Shown: positions 43,468-52,853, numbered from the stretch's first letter. The stretch is DNA of 64,000 nucleotides from Algoriphagus hitonicola (GCF_900113375.1 NZ_FOPC01000004.1:248001-312000); one strand, 5' to 3'. A program made the numbers and translations. The notes: generated by a model from the letters alone, not told the origin.

Positions 43468-44316
43468 GTGCTAGTAATCCATACGCCCGCCCAGTGGCAA
43501 ACTATCCGCCTCCAGTTAATTCATTCCCATAAAACCCTCGGTTTGGTACCTACGATGGGAGCTTTGCATCAGGGCCACTTGGACCTGGTTAGCAGGTCAT
43601 TGGAAAAATGCGATTATACCATCGTCTCCATATTTGTTAATCCGACCCAATTCAACAATCCGGAGGACTTTGACAAATACCCGCAAAGCTTGGAGCAGGA
43701 TTTAGAATTGTTGGAGCAGGCTGGTGTGGATGCGGTATTTGTGCCGACAGTCGAGACCATGTATCCCAAAAAACCTGAAATTACCCTGGATTTTGGTTCT
43801 TTGGAGCGGGTTTTAGAGGGCGCTTTTCGTCCCGGTCATTTCAATGGGGTGGGGCTCGTGGTTTCCAAGCTTTTTCATATGATCCAACCGGATATTGCTT
43901 TTTTTGGACAAAAGGATTTGCAGCAAGTAGCAATCATCCATCGATTGGTCAGCGAGTTTTGCTTTCCTGTAAAATTGGATGTGGTACCCACCAAAAGGGA
44001 AGCTGATGGTCTAGCCATGTCTTCAAGAAATAGAAGGCTCGGCGATTCTCAACGAAAACTCGCCCTAATCTTATTTCAAAGTCTCTCGGATGCCAAAAAA
44101 CTCCTGCTGAAAGGCCATGCCTGGGATGCGATCAAAAAATCCGTAGAAACCCTTTTTGAAAAAGAGGAGGGTGTAAAACTGGACTATTTTTCCTTAGTCG
44201 AGCGGGAAAAATTTGAACTTTTGGATAGCTATGATCCCGCTGTAAAATCTTCGATCTGTGTGGCAGCTTTTGTTGGAGAAATCCGTTTGATCGATAACAT
44301 GCCAATAAATGCTTAA
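43468..44316 (+). CDS. panC: Pantothenate synthetase
   Basis: Joins pantoate and beta-alanine with ATP to make pantothenate, the coenzyme A precursor. The 282-residue protein has VPTMGALHQGHLDLV (ATP-binding HxGH), SIFVNPTQFNNPEDF, FRPGHFNGVGLVVSKLF, FFGQKDLQQ and AMSSRNRRL. The start is GTG at 43468. panD follows 25 bases later, so substrate supply and use are linked in one unit. Confidence 0.97.
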   Translation: MLVIHTPAQWQTIRLQLIHSHKTLGLVPTMGALHQGHLDLVSRSLEKCDYTIVSIFVNPTQFNNPEDFDKYPQSLEQDLELLEQAGVDAVFVPTVETMYPKKPEITLDFGSLERVLEGAFRPGHFNGVGLVVSKLFHMIQPDIAFFGQKDLQQVAIIHRLVSEFCFPVKLDVVPTKREADGLAMSSRNRRLGDSQRKLALILFQSLSDAKKLLLKGHAWDAIKKSVETLFEKEEGVKLDYFSLVEREKFELLDSYDPAVKSSICVAAFVGEIRLIDNMPINA

Positions 44317-44341
44317 TTTTGCGGCCTGAAAAACTAAGCCA

Positions 44342-44689
44342 ATGCAAATTCAACTCATGAAGTCGAAAATCCACCGGGTGAAAGTCACTCAGGCGGAGCT
44401 TCACTATGTCGGATCCATCACGATCGATGAGGACTTGATGGATGCGGCTCATTTGATCGAAAATGAGAAAGTCCAGATCGTTAACGTAAATAATGGCGAA
44501 CGCCTCGAAACCTACGTAATCAAAGGGGAGCGGGGAAGTGGACAGATCTGCCTCAATGGCCCTGCTGCCAGAAAAGTGGCGGTGGGTGATATCGTGATTA
44601 TCATTTCTTACGCAGGAATGGAGCTCGAAGAGGCAAAAGAATTTAAACCGGTAGTCATTTTTCCGGATGATCAGAATAAATTGATTTGA
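44342..44689 (+). CDS. panD: Aspartate 1-decarboxylase proenzyme
   Basis: Makes beta-alanine from aspartate for panC. The 115-residue proenzyme self-cleaves between Gly24 and Ser25 (HYVGSITID) to form its pyruvoyl group. Other family marks are [24 protein letters not shown] and [12 protein letters not shown]. Numbering from 44342 matches the usual cleavage position, supporting this start over Met6. A TAATTTTG -7-like box at 44314-44321 may give it extra transcription. Confidence 0.97.
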   Translation: MQIQLMKSKIHRVKVTQAELHYVGSITIDEDLMDAAHLIENEKVQIVNVNNGERLETYVIKGERGSGQICLNGPAARKVAVGDIVIIISYAGMELEEAKEFKPVVIFPDDQNKLI

Positions 44690-44691
44690 TC

Positions 44692-45693
44692 ATGAACAAA
44701 AGGCTAAAGCAAATCATACAAGTGAGTGTTTCCTTAGCTTTAGCAGGCTGGATATTCTGGTTTTTATATAAAGACATCGCGCTCGAAGAACTCCTTGTCC
44801 AGATTCGAAGCAGTAATTGGTTTTGGATCGGGTTTTCGCTGGCAATTTCATTGTTGGGCTTCTGGATACGGGGCTGGAGATGGACGCTGTTGATTCGGGA
44901 AGACGAAGGAAAAAAAGTCAGTTCTGGAGATGCCTATCATGCGGTGATGGCTGGATACTTGGCCAATCTGGTCGTCCCGAGAGCAGGTGAGGTGGCCCGA
45001 TGTGGTGTTTTGGTAAGGACCAACGGCGTATCCATGGGTCACTTGATCGGTACTGTTATTTTGGAGCGTTCCATAGATTTACTTTTTTTGGTAGGCACGA
45101 TATTCCTGGCTTTTGTGGTGGAGCGAGAACTTTTTCTTAATCTAGCCGGACAGTTGGTGGACTTGGATTCCTTGGGAGCAAAGTTGATCGATAACTTACC
45201 GCTTTTCCTAACTATTGCCCTAATCCTAGTTGTGTTTTTTTGGATTGTTTTTAGACGATTTAGACAACATAGCTTAATCCAAAAAATTCAGCAATTCACC
45301 CGGGAGCTTATCGGAGGAATCAAACGAATCGGAGAGCTAGATAATCCTGCCGGGTTTTGGTTGAGCTCGGTGTTCATCTGGATTATTTATTTTCTCACCA
45401 TGTATACTGTATCCTTGGGAATCCAAAGTACTGCCAATTTGTCTCTAGGCGAAGTACTATTGGTCATGGTTATGGGAAGTATTGGCATGGTAGCACCCGT
45501 TCAAGGTGGCATTGGGACCTTTCATGCTTTAGTGGCCTTTATTTTGATACAGTTTGGAGTAGCGGAAGAGGACGGGAAAATATTCGCAGCGATAATTCAT
45601 GGCACCCAAGTCTTACTGATTCTAGTAGGCGGATTAGTGAGTTGGGCAATCGTCATGAAAAAAGCAGCTTGGATAAAACCCGCCAAACCCTAA
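44692..45693 (+). CDS. Lysylphosphatidylglycerol synthase-like/UPF0104 integral membrane protein
   Basis: About 333 residues with eight or so transmembrane helices and family motifs (ISLLGFWIRGWRWTLLIR, VVPRAGEVARCGVL, ILERSIDLLFL, PVQGGIGTFHALV). This corresponds to the flippase-like transmembrane part of MprF without the synthase domain. The function of stand-alone members is not settled; lipid translocation is the usual suggestion. The ATG at 44692 follows the panD stop by two bases. Confidence 0.88.
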   Translation: MNKRLKQIIQVSVSLALAGWIFWFLYKDIALEELLVQIRSSNWFWIGFSLAISLLGFWIRGWRWTLLIREDEGKKVSSGDAYHAVMAGYLANLVVPRAGEVARCGVLVRTNGVSMGHLIGTVILERSIDLLFLVGTIFLAFVVERELFLNLAGQLVDLDSLGAKLIDNLPLFLTIALILVVFFWIVFRRFRQHSLIQKIQQFTRELIGGIKRIGELDNPAGFWLSSVFIWIIYFLTMYTVSLGIQSTANLSLGEVLLVMVMGSIGMVAPVQGGIGTFHALVAFILIQFGVAEEDGKIFAAIIHGTQVLLILVGGLVSWAIVMKKAAWIKPAKP

Positions 45694-45724
45694 CTTCGTA
45701 TTCAATCCTGCAAACAATTAAACA

Positions 45725-46411
45725 ATGATCATATTAATAGTAGTCGTATTTGCAATTCTCGGTTTTGTAGTCAGCAGCCGCTTGAAAAGTAAATTCAAAA
45801 AATACTCGCAAACTGCCCTGGAAGCCAACCTTTCCGGTGCGGAGATTGCCAAACTGATGCTGGCTGACCATAATATCCACGATGTGCAGGTTCTCTCTGT
45901 AGAGGGGCAACTGACGGATCACTACAATCCCATGAACAAAACTGTGAACCTCAGTCCGGATGTGTATTATGGACGAAATGCCGCTGCGGCTGCAGTTTCT
46001 GCACACGAGTGCGGCCACGCCGTTCAGCACGCCAAAAATTACGCTTGGTTAAACCTTCGGTCGACCTTGGTACCCATTCAGAATGTTTCCGGGAAAATAC
46101 TAAACGTCGTGTTAATCGCTTCCCTATTTGGAGGATTTGCGCTCGGTTTACCTGTGCCGATTATCGGGTATATCGTCGTCGGTTCTTATTCTGTGATGAC
46201 CTTGTTTACTTTGGTCACTTTGCCTGTCGAATTTGACGCATCCAACCGTGCACTCGCCTGGGTGAAAACCAGAAATATTGTGACGACATCAGAATATGCG
46301 ATGTCAAAAGACGCCCTAAAATGGGCTGCCATGACCTATGTAGTTGCTGCGCTTGCATCACTTGCTACTTTAGCATATTACATATTTGTTTTCTTTGGGA
46401 ATCGAGATTGA
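45725..46411 (+). CDS. Zinc metallopeptidase of the YugP family
   Basis: A 228-residue membrane protease: an N-terminal helix (IILIVVVFAILGFVV), then the zinc motif HECGHAVQHA at about residues 97-106, then two or three further transmembrane helices. It is in the same orientation as panC-panD and closes that cluster. The family resembles HtpX-like membrane proteases; the substrate is unknown. Confidence 0.92.
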   Translation: MIILIVVVFAILGFVVSSRLKSKFKKYSQTALEANLSGAEIAKLMLADHNIHDVQVLSVEGQLTDHYNPMNKTVNLSPDVYYGRNAAAAAVSAHECGHAVQHAKNYAWLNLRSTLVPIQNVSGKILNVVLIASLFGGFALGLPVPIIGYIVVGSYSVMTLFTLVTLPVEFDASNRALAWVKTRNIVTTSEYAMSKDALKWAAMTYVVAALASLATLAYYIFVFFGNRD

Positions 46412-46432
46412 TTCAAATCAAAATAAAATTCG

Positions 46433-46468
46433 GAAAGGGGCAACATTTTGCCCCTTTTCTTTTTTTAC
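46433..46468 (+). terminator. Terminator after the YugP-like gene
   Basis: AAAGGGGCAA pairs with TTGCCCCTTT around CATT and ends in a T-run. Confidence 0.8.
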
Positions 46469-46506
46469 TATAAATTCCCAACGTTTAAATAAACCCGAAC
46501 TGAGAA

Positions 46507-47646
46507 ATGAATTTTCAATTGACAGAAGAGCATTTGGCTGTACAGGAAGCCGCTAGAGAATTTGCGCAGAAAGAGTTGTTGCCAGAAGTGATTGATCGGG
46601 ATATCGAAGCGAGATTTCCAGCAGAACAGGTACAAAAAATGGCCGAGTTGGGATTTCTCGGCATGATGGTCGATCCAAAGTACCATGGCGGTGGAATGGA
46701 CACACTTTCCTACGTGATTGCCATGGAGGAATTGTCCAAAATCGATGCCTCTGCTTCTGTCGCTATGTCGGTCAACAATTCTTTGGTTTGTTGGGGTTTG
46801 GAGAAATACGGAACGGAAGAACAAAAAGAAAAATACCTGAAACCGCTTGCCTCGGGAGAAATCCTGGGGGCATTTTGTCTCTCTGAACCGGAGGCAGGCT
46901 CAGACGCCACCTCTCAGCGGACAGAAGCTGTACGAGAAGGAGATTTCTATATCCTAAACGGGACCAAAAACTGGATTACCAACGGTTCTTCGGCCTCAGT
47001 TTATTTGGTCATCGCACAGACTGACCATAGTAAAGGTCATAAGGGAATCTCGGCCCTAATTGTGGAAAAGGATTGGGATGGATTTGTAATTGGAAAAAAA
47101 GAAGATAAAATGGGTATTCGAGGCTCGGATACGCATTCCTTGATGTTCACCGATGTCAAAGTACCCGTAGAAAACCGAATTGGTGAGGAAGGGTTTGGCT
47201 TTAATTTTGCCATGGAAACCCTCAATGGGGGTAGAATTGGTATCGCAGCCCAAGCATTGGGAATTGCTGCCGGAGCCTACGAATTTTCGCTGGCTTATTC
47301 CAAAGAGCGAAAGGCTTTTGGAAAACCCATCAGCCAACATCAGGCGATACAGTTTAAACTCGCCGATATGGCGACCCAGATTGAAGCGGCGCGCATGTTA
47401 GTATATAAAGCTGCCGTGCTGAAAGATCAAGGAGAAGATTACGCCTACGCATCGGCCATGGCTAAGCTGTATGCCTCAGAAGTCGCTATGAATGTGACCA
47501 CCGAAGCGGTCCAAATCCATGGGGGCTATGGCTATGTCAGAGAATATCACGTCGAGCGACTTATGCGAGATGCCAAAATCACTCAGATCTATGAGGGGAC
47601 CTCGGAAATTCAAAAAATAGTCATATCAAGAAGCCTTTTGAGATAG
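46507..47646 (+). CDS. Acyl-CoA dehydrogenase (short/medium-chain type)
   Basis: FAD enzyme that introduces the alpha-beta double bond in acyl-CoA during beta-oxidation, passing electrons to electron-transferring flavoprotein. The 379-residue protein shows FCLSEPEAGSDATSQRT, NGTKNWITNGSSASVY, KMGIRGSDTHSL, RKAFGKPISQHQAIQF and the catalytic base Glu363 in QIYEGTSEIQ, the position used by short- and medium-chain enzymes. Single-gene unit with terminators on both sides. Confidence 0.95.
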   Translation: MNFQLTEEHLAVQEAAREFAQKELLPEVIDRDIEARFPAEQVQKMAELGFLGMMVDPKYHGGGMDTLSYVIAMEELSKIDASASVAMSVNNSLVCWGLEKYGTEEQKEKYLKPLASGEILGAFCLSEPEAGSDATSQRTEAVREGDFYILNGTKNWITNGSSASVYLVIAQTDHSKGHKGISALIVEKDWDGFVIGKKEDKMGIRGSDTHSLMFTDVKVPVENRIGEEGFGFNFAMETLNGGRIGIAAQALGIAAGAYEFSLAYSKERKAFGKPISQHQAIQFKLADMATQIEAARMLVYKAAVLKDQGEDYAYASAMAKLYASEVAMNVTTEAVQIHGGYGYVREYHVERLMRDAKITQIYEGTSEIQKIVISRSLLR

Positions 47647-47660
47647 AAAAATCATGAATT

Positions 47661-47700
47661 TGAAGGGCCTAATTACAAAAAATTATGCCCTTCTTAACTT
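47661..47700 (+). terminator. Probable terminator after the acyl-CoA dehydrogenase gene
   Basis: GAAGGGC (47662-47668) pairs with GCCCTTC (47687-47693), with further AT pairing inside, followed by a T-rich stretch. Confidence 0.55.
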
Positions 47701-47783
47701 TTATTAATTTTTTATTCCCTTTTTTACTGTTCTGAAATTGGAAAAGTTATATTTTTGAACATTCAGATTTATCCAAAAATTTA

Positions 47784-48710
47784 ATGGAATATTACAACAA
47801 GGTAATTGAATCGGTAAATATCCGATTTTTACGCGGTTTTAATTATCAAATTGAAAAGCCGGTGACCGTCACGGATCACAAGGAATTTGATAATATGTTG
47901 ATCTTGCTCCATCATGGTAGCCTGAAATTCGGAGATGATCAGGAGATACTCAATGAAGGTGAAATTTTGTTTTTGCCCGGTGAGAAAAAGACGTCTTTGA
48001 CTTTCGGAAGCAGTTCCAAACTCTCTGAACTCGAAATGGAGTCATTTCGCGACAATAAGCGTAAATATCTGCAGACTATAAGTTTTCGGGATATTAAAAA
48101 CTCCGAAGATGACTGTATCTCTGTCATAAGTTTTGAATCAAAAGTTTTTGATGTAGTCAATTTCTTCAATTCCCTGGACATTCCTCCTTTTATCATTCGA
48201 TTCAATGATCGCCTTGCGATGCTCGTCGAGGATCTGATGAAAGAACAAGAGGTGAGTTCTGTCGGAAAAGAGCGCTCACTTCGTGCGCTAACCGAACTTC
48301 TGGTTATTGAATTGTTGCGGCATATTTTGAAAAATCGCCTATTCGTAGAGGAGATTTCTACCAATGTCACCTACTTCAAAGATCCGAGATTGATCGAGCT
48401 ATTTAAATTTATCAAGACCAATCTCAACGGTGATCTTTCTAACAAAGTCTTGGCAAAAATCGCCAATGTGTCAGAAGACTATGTAGGACAGTATTTCAAG
48501 ATGCTGACTGGAATCAATCCTCAAGATTATATCGAATATCAACGCATGGAAGCAGCGGTGGAGCTTTTGAGAACAACCAAAAAATCCATTCGGGATATCG
48601 GCAAAGAAGTCGGATATAAAGATACTGCTTACTTCTGCAGAAGATTTAAGATGATGTACGGCGTTCCTGCCGGAAAAATGCGCAGAAGAGAATCGCTCAT
48701 TAATCCTTAA
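47784..48710 (+). CDS. AraC family transcriptional regulator
   Basis: A 308-residue DNA-binding regulator. The N-terminal half resembles a cupin-type sensing domain (ILNEGEILFLPGEKK). The C-terminal AraC domain at about residues 195-300 has two helix-turn-helix units (LAKIANVSEDYVGQYFKMLTG; IRDIGKEVGYKDTAYFCRRFK). A TAnnTTTG-type box, TATTTTTG, lies at 47750-47757. Targets are unknown; it stands alone, and its stop overlaps that of the convergent PcrB-like gene by three bases. Confidence 0.92.
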   Translation: MEYYNKVIESVNIRFLRGFNYQIEKPVTVTDHKEFDNMLILLHHGSLKFGDDQEILNEGEILFLPGEKKTSLTFGSSSKLSELEMESFRDNKRKYLQTISFRDIKNSEDDCISVISFESKVFDVVNFFNSLDIPPFIIRFNDRLAMLVEDLMKEQEVSSVGKERSLRALTELLVIELLRHILKNRLFVEEISTNVTYFKDPRLIELFKFIKTNLNGDLSNKVLAKIANVSEDYVGQYFKMLTGINPQDYIEYQRMEAAVELLRTTKKSIRDIGKEVGYKDTAYFCRRFKMMYGVPAGKMRRRESLINP

Positions 48711-49489
48711 TTGATTATTAGGCTGTGATTAAGCCAATTGCGATAGCTTAAAACCTCGGTGAGAAAACCGGGGTTTTTTTCTACGCCATTACCAATCACT
48801 ACCAAATCCGCACCTGCAGAAAACGACTGATGCACTTTTTGAAGACTATCGATTCCTCCACCGATCATCAGTGGGGTAGCTCCGATTTGCTTCTTGACCA
48901 ATTCGATAATATCAGGTGCCACTGATCCCAAGGCTCCACTTCCCGCATCCAAGAAAATATATTTCATTCCCAAAAGTTTCCCTGCTAACGCGGTTTGAAG
49001 GATTTTTTGCTTTTCGGTATTTAAGAGTGGAAGGGTTTGACTTCTTTGGTGCACACTCAAAACCTCCCCATTGTTGACCAAAATATAACCGGTAGGCAGT
49101 ACTTCCAGTCCGGACTGAGAGATCGAAAGTGCCGCTTGGACTTGCTGATCGATCAAAAACTCCGGATTGCGGCCTGAGATCAGGGATAAGAATAAAATGG
49201 CGTCGGCTTCCTCGGAAAACTGAAACCGGGAACCCGGAAATAGAACTAGGGGAACAGCCTGACATCGATTCTTGATTTCTGTAACCAAATCATTCAATCC
49301 GCTTCCGCTATAGGTACTTCCTCCCAAAAAAATCAAATCTGGGACTGAGCGCTCATTATCAAATCCTGAAAAATGAGTCCACGTCTCCGAGGTAACTTTC
49401 TCGGGGTCGATCAACCAAGCCACTCCTTTTTTCTGATTTTTGGCGAATTGCTTTAGCGTCTTAGCGACCTTCTTTGGGTTTCTGCTCAT
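48707..49489 (-). CDS. Geranylgeranylglyceryl/heptaprenylglyceryl phosphate synthase (PcrB-like)
   Basis: TIM-barrel prenyltransferase that joins a long polyprenyl chain to glycerol 1-phosphate, a step known from archaeal lipids but also found in Bacteroidota. About 260 residues from the ATG at 49489, with GVAWLIDPEKV, DLIFLGGSTYSG, LVLFPGSRFQF, GYILVNNGEVLSVHQ, YIFLDAGSGA and PLMIGGGI. The longer frame to 49537 is not needed. It overlaps the upstream membrane-protein gene, suggesting a shared transcript. The glycerol-phosphate lipid it makes in these bacteria is not established. Confidence 0.9.
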   Translation of the reverse strand: MSRNPKKVAKTLKQFAKNQKKGVAWLIDPEKVTSETWTHFSGFDNERSVPDLIFLGGSTYSGSGLNDLVTEIKNRCQAVPLVLFPGSRFQFSEEADAILFLSLISGRNPEFLIDQQVQAALSISQSGLEVLPTGYILVNNGEVLSVHQRSQTLPLLNTEKQKILQTALAGKLLGMKYIFLDAGSGALGSVAPDIIELVKKQIGATPLMIGGGIDSLQKVHQSFSAGADLVVIGNGVEKNPGFLTEVLSYRNWLNHSLIIN

Positions 49490-49844
49490 GATCGCTATCG
49501 GGGTTGAATAAATCTTTAAAAAATTTTTCTTTGGCAAGTGCCAAGCCCAATATCAAGAGTCGCTGACTCATGCTCGGCCAAAAAGTAGATTTTTTTGGTT
49601 TGGTGATTTTATTGCGAAGATCGTCGTCGAGCAAGCCTTCTCGCTCCAATACGTCAATGGCGCGTTGGGTTTTATTGCTTTTTTTTCGTTTGCTGGCTTT
49701 TACGATAGTATAGGCTAAAAGCCCTCCGACGAGGACTGCTCCACCGACTTTGAGCCAATCTTCAGAATCTTTTTTTAGTAAGTCCAGCTGTTTTTGAAGG
49801 GTTTGCTCCAGTTCTTCAGCCTTATTTTCAAGTTCATTTTTCAT
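49461..49844 (-). CDS. Small single-pass membrane protein, coiled coil then helix
   Basis: About 127 residues from the ATG at 49844. The acidic N-terminal helix (NELENKAEELEQTLQKQLD) is likely coiled coil, followed by one transmembrane segment (VGGAVLVGGLLAYTIV) and a basic tail (KASKRKKSNK). The arrangement resembles the YqjD/DUF883 and YqjK-type partners of holin-X proteins, such as the gene just upstream, which it overlaps by 11 bases. No firm family assignment. Confidence 0.72.
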   Translation of the reverse strand: MKNELENKAEELEQTLQKQLDLLKKDSEDWLKVGGAVLVGGLLAYTIVKASKRKKSNKTQRAIDVLEREGLLDDDLRNKITKPKKSTFWPSMSQRLLILGLALAKEKFFKDLFNPDSDHEQKPKEGR

Positions 49845-50196
49845 CAGAATCCTCTTCCTTGAGTTTGTCAAAAATAAAACTCTTTATTCCATCTTGTACT
49901 TTTTTCTGAATTCCTTGATTGTACCGACTGAGGTATAAAATCAATAAAATCAGCATATACAACAAACTAACCAGCAAAAACCCCATAAAAGGGGATTCGA
50001 CGAGACTACTGAGATAAAAAGCCAAAGAAAGACTCAGAAATAAAAAGACCAAAAGTACCAATATCACCATCGCCATCAGGAGAATAACCCGGCTTACCAT
50101 CGCCATGATTTCATCCTGAATCTCGGATTTGACGAGGTTCACACGGGTCTCTATGAGACTCTTGACAGTTTGTATAATTTCGCTGACATTAAGCAT
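49834..50196 (-). CDS. Holin-X/DUF1469 family membrane protein (YqjE-like)
   Basis: A 120-residue protein with an N-terminal amphipathic helix (IIQTVKSLIETRVNLVKSE) and two long transmembrane helices (LLMAMVILVLLVFLFLSL; MGFLLVSLLYMLILLILY). It fits the putative holin-X superfamily, which are cellular membrane proteins, often stress-linked, rather than phage lysis proteins; no phage genes are nearby. It forms a unit with the following small membrane protein and the PcrB-like gene. Confidence 0.82.
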   Translation of the reverse strand: MLNVSEIIQTVKSLIETRVNLVKSEIQDEIMAMVSRVILLMAMVILVLLVFLFLSLSLAFYLSSLVESPFMGFLLVSLLYMLILLILYLSRYNQGIQKKVQDGIKSFIFDKLKEEDSDEK

Positions 50197-50262
50197 ACTT
50201 CAAAAAACAGGTGAAAGATGAATAGAGTTCGTAATATACTTTAAATGGCTTGAGCAAAAAAA

Positions 50263-50862
50263 TTATACACTGGAGGCATCCTCTTCCTGCCGATAATATT
50301 GAAATCGCATTACCGCCTCTATTGCTTTACGAATAGCGACATTGATCGGATAGGATTCAGAAAGATACTGATCCAGATCATTGAGCTGACTGTAATACTC
50401 GGTAGCCATAGGAATGGACTTTCCTTGATTGATTTGTACACTTAGCTCTTCAAAGGCTTCTTTTTTACTTTCTTTTAGAATTTTGCAGGTGATCAGTTCC
50501 TTGACTCCATTTTTATTTCGCCGGGCAGCACTCCCAAAAATCCTACAGATCATCCCTCGATTGGCATAATTGGAGCAAAAACCAAAACTCCCGTCCTCAG
50601 AAGTCTTTCGATAAATCATGCACTGACCGGATTCGGGTAAATTTTCTAAGCTCTCCAAGGCCTGATTAGCCGTGCCTTTTTCATAAAAATCAAAAGCCAA
50701 GGGCAAAAACTCCAATGGCGAGGCAGTGACCTTGGGGCTGGAGCAGCAGCGCCCACAACCTGAAATACACGCTAGGCCTCCTTGATCAGCCAGTTCCTTG
50801 GTCTCTAGATCCAGCTGACCAAATAATTCCAGTACAGCTTGAGATTTCTCGAATAGATTCAT
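50263..50862 (-). CDS. YkgJ-type cysteine-cluster protein
   Basis: A 199-residue protein with CISGCGRCCSSP near residues 32-43 and further cysteines (SGQCMIYR, FGFCSNYANRGMICRIFG, ITCKIL). This pattern belongs to the YkgJ/CxxCxxCC family, proposed to bind zinc or an iron-sulphur cluster. The function is unknown. It is divergent from the LOG-family gene. Confidence 0.88.
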   Translation of the reverse strand: MNLFEKSQAVLELFGQLDLETKELADQGGLACISGCGRCCSSPKVTASPLEFLPLAFDFYEKGTANQALESLENLPESGQCMIYRKTSEDGSFGFCSNYANRGMICRIFGSAARRNKNGVKELITCKILKESKKEAFEELSVQINQGKSIPMATEYYSQLNDLDQYLSESYPINVAIRKAIEAVMRFQYYRQEEDASSV

Positions 50863-51034
50863 TAATTATGTCAAATGCAGTACAAAAGTACATGAAGTAA
50901 GAGTGAATGGTTCAGTATTGCCAAATAATTTTTTAATTGAAAATCAACTAGTTAATAAGCCTTCTTTTTGGAATTAGTCAGAAGTGTGGACGATTTGGCT
51001 AGGGAATCGTTTTCTTAGAGATAAATGAAAAATT

Positions 51035-51757
51035 ATGAGTAATTCAGACGAAAAAAAACAAGAAGAAAAAATCCGTAGAGCGTTTAAAGAACGCGACTGG
51101 AGCGAGATCAAGAGTGCTGATTCCTGGGCTATTTTTAAAGTCATGTCCGAATTTGTAGAGGGATTTGAAAAACTTGCCAAAATCGGTCCTTGCGTTTCTA
51201 TTTTTGGCTCTGCCAGGACACCTAGAGATCATGCGCATTATAAAACCGCCGAAGAAATCGCCGCCAAGCTGGTTCGTCATGGCTATGGAGTGATCACCGG
51301 CGGTGGTCCGGGTATCATGGAAGCCGGTAATAAAGGGGCTCATTCTGAAGGAGGAAAATCTGTTGGACTAAACATAGTATTGCCTTTTGAGCAGTTTAAT
51401 AATATTTACATCGATCGAGACAAGCTGATAACGTTTGACTACTTTTTTGTTCGCAAAGTCATGTTTGTCCGATATTCTCAGGGTTTTGTGGTTTTGCCCG
51501 GAGGGTTTGGGACGATGGACGAACTCTTTGAAGCGCTTACCTTGATTCAGACCAATAAGATTGGAAGATTCCCCATTGTTTTGGTGGGGAAGGATTATTG
51601 GTCGGGTCTCGTGGACTGGATCAAAAAAACCATTCTTTTGCACAAAAACATCAATGAAGAGGATTTGGAGCTCTTTTCTGTTGTGGAAGATGCTACCGAA
51701 GCCGTACAAGTCATCGATGATTTCTACAGCAAATATTTACTCAGTCCCAATTTCTAA
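51035..51757 (+). CDS. LOG family protein (TIGR00730, nucleotide 5'-monophosphate phosphoribohydrolase-like)
   Basis: A 240-residue Rossmann-fold protein. The family motif PGGFGTMDELFE is at about residues 157-168, and the arginine plus TGGGPGIMEAGNKGA are also present. Relatives release bases from nucleoside 5'-monophosphates (cytokinin activation, or PpnN-type nucleotide housekeeping). It overlaps the next gene by one base. Confidence 0.93.
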   Translation: MSNSDEKKQEEKIRRAFKERDWSEIKSADSWAIFKVMSEFVEGFEKLAKIGPCVSIFGSARTPRDHAHYKTAEEIAAKLVRHGYGVITGGGPGIMEAGNKGAHSEGGKSVGLNIVLPFEQFNNIYIDRDKLITFDYFFVRKVMFVRYSQGFVVLPGGFGTMDELFEALTLIQTNKIGRFPIVLVGKDYWSGLVDWIKKTILLHKNINEEDLELFSVVEDATEAVQVIDDFYSKYLLSPNF

Positions 51758-52692
51758 TGAACCGAATCCACCTTTTACCCTTATATGTGCTGAGCCTTTT
51801 GGCCTTGATTTTAAGCTTGGTTCTTTGGAAATCTATCTCAGAGAAACAAACTTCTAATGTATTGCCTAGTCCTGAAAATGGTGCGGAATTGGATATGGGG
51901 GTGGATTCGATCCGGATTTTTCCTGTTCCAGAGCAACTGGATTTTGCGGGGGAAAAAGTGCCATTGGACGATCGAGAGATTTTTGAGCGATTGGAGCGGG
52001 AGATTTACGTCAATGCCTATTGGCAGTCCAATATGATTTTGTTGATGAAGCGTTCGGGGAAATATTTGGAAGAAATGTCGGAAATTTTGAAAGCCAATGG
52101 AATCCCGGATGATTTTAAATACGTGGCCATCGCAGAATCGGCTTTGATGAATGTCACTTCCCCTGCCGGAGCCAAAGGTTTTTGGCAGTTTATGCCTGCC
52201 ACCGCCAAAGAATATGGACTTGAAGTAAGTCGGGATGTGGATGAACGCTATCATTGGCAAAAAGCTACACAGGCTGCCACAGCTTATCTGAACAAATCCT
52301 TTCAGCGTTTTGGATCCTGGACTGCCGTGGCAGCGAGTTATAATATGGGACAAAGTGGATTTTCCAGAAGGCAGCGTGAGCAGCTTCAGGAAGATTATTA
52401 TGACCTATTGCTAAACGATGAAACCAGCCGTTATCTTTTTCGGGTATTGGCCTTCAAGGTGATTTTTGAAAATCCAGAAAAATACGGATTTAACTTAGCT
52501 GCCGGTGATTTTTACGAAAATCCCCCACTAAAATCCGTCATGATCAGCGAAAATATCAAAGATTTGGCTCGCTGGGCAAAGGATCACGGGTATTCATACA
52601 AAGAACTGAAAATCTATAATCCTTGGCTTCGTCAGCGAAACATCAGAATTCCCCGGGGAAAAAGTTACGAGGTACTCCTTCCAGAAAGGTAA
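51757..52692 (+). CDS. Lytic transglycosylase (SLT domain), membrane anchored
   Basis: Cleaves peptidoglycan glycan strands with 1,6-anhydro product formation. The 311-residue protein starts with a signal anchor (LYVLSLLALILSLVLW). The lysozyme-like SLT domain covers about residues 105-240 with the catalytic Glu127 in VAIAESALMN, then GAKGFWQFMPATAKEYGL and AASYNMGQSGF. A LysM-like C-terminus (YKELKIYNPWLRQRNIRIP) probably binds the wall. Resembles MltD-type enzymes. Confidence 0.93.
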   Translation: MNRIHLLPLYVLSLLALILSLVLWKSISEKQTSNVLPSPENGAELDMGVDSIRIFPVPEQLDFAGEKVPLDDREIFERLEREIYVNAYWQSNMILLMKRSGKYLEEMSEILKANGIPDDFKYVAIAESALMNVTSPAGAKGFWQFMPATAKEYGLEVSRDVDERYHWQKATQAATAYLNKSFQRFGSWTAVAASYNMGQSGFSRRQREQLQEDYYDLLLNDETSRYLFRVLAFKVIFENPEKYGFNLAAGDFYENPPLKSVMISENIKDLARWAKDHGYSYKELKIYNPWLRQRNIRIPRGKSYEVLLPER

Positions 52693-52841
52693 ACGCGATC
52701 TCTATCCGAATCGCTTTGGAGGCCAAATCATTTATTCAAAAAACAGCGGTAAATGAGAATCTTATTCTAAAGAGGAAAAGATTCTATGGGCAATTCAATA
52801 GATTTTTTTACAAGTTGTGGTTTTGCATTAGTTTTTGTTTG

Positions 52842-52849
52842 TAACTTTG
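52842..52849 (+). promoter_or_regulatory. Probable -7 box for guaB
   Basis: TAACTTTG matches TAnnTTTG, 36 bases before the guaB ATG. Candidate TTG boxes upstream are at gaps of 16 and 24 bases, so the -33 element is uncertain. Confidence 0.45.
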
Positions 52850-52853
52850 ACGG

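Noticed and set aside
49834-50196. Phage lysis gene because of holin-like family name
   Set aside because: No phage genes are nearby, and the holin-X family is mostly cellular membrane proteins.
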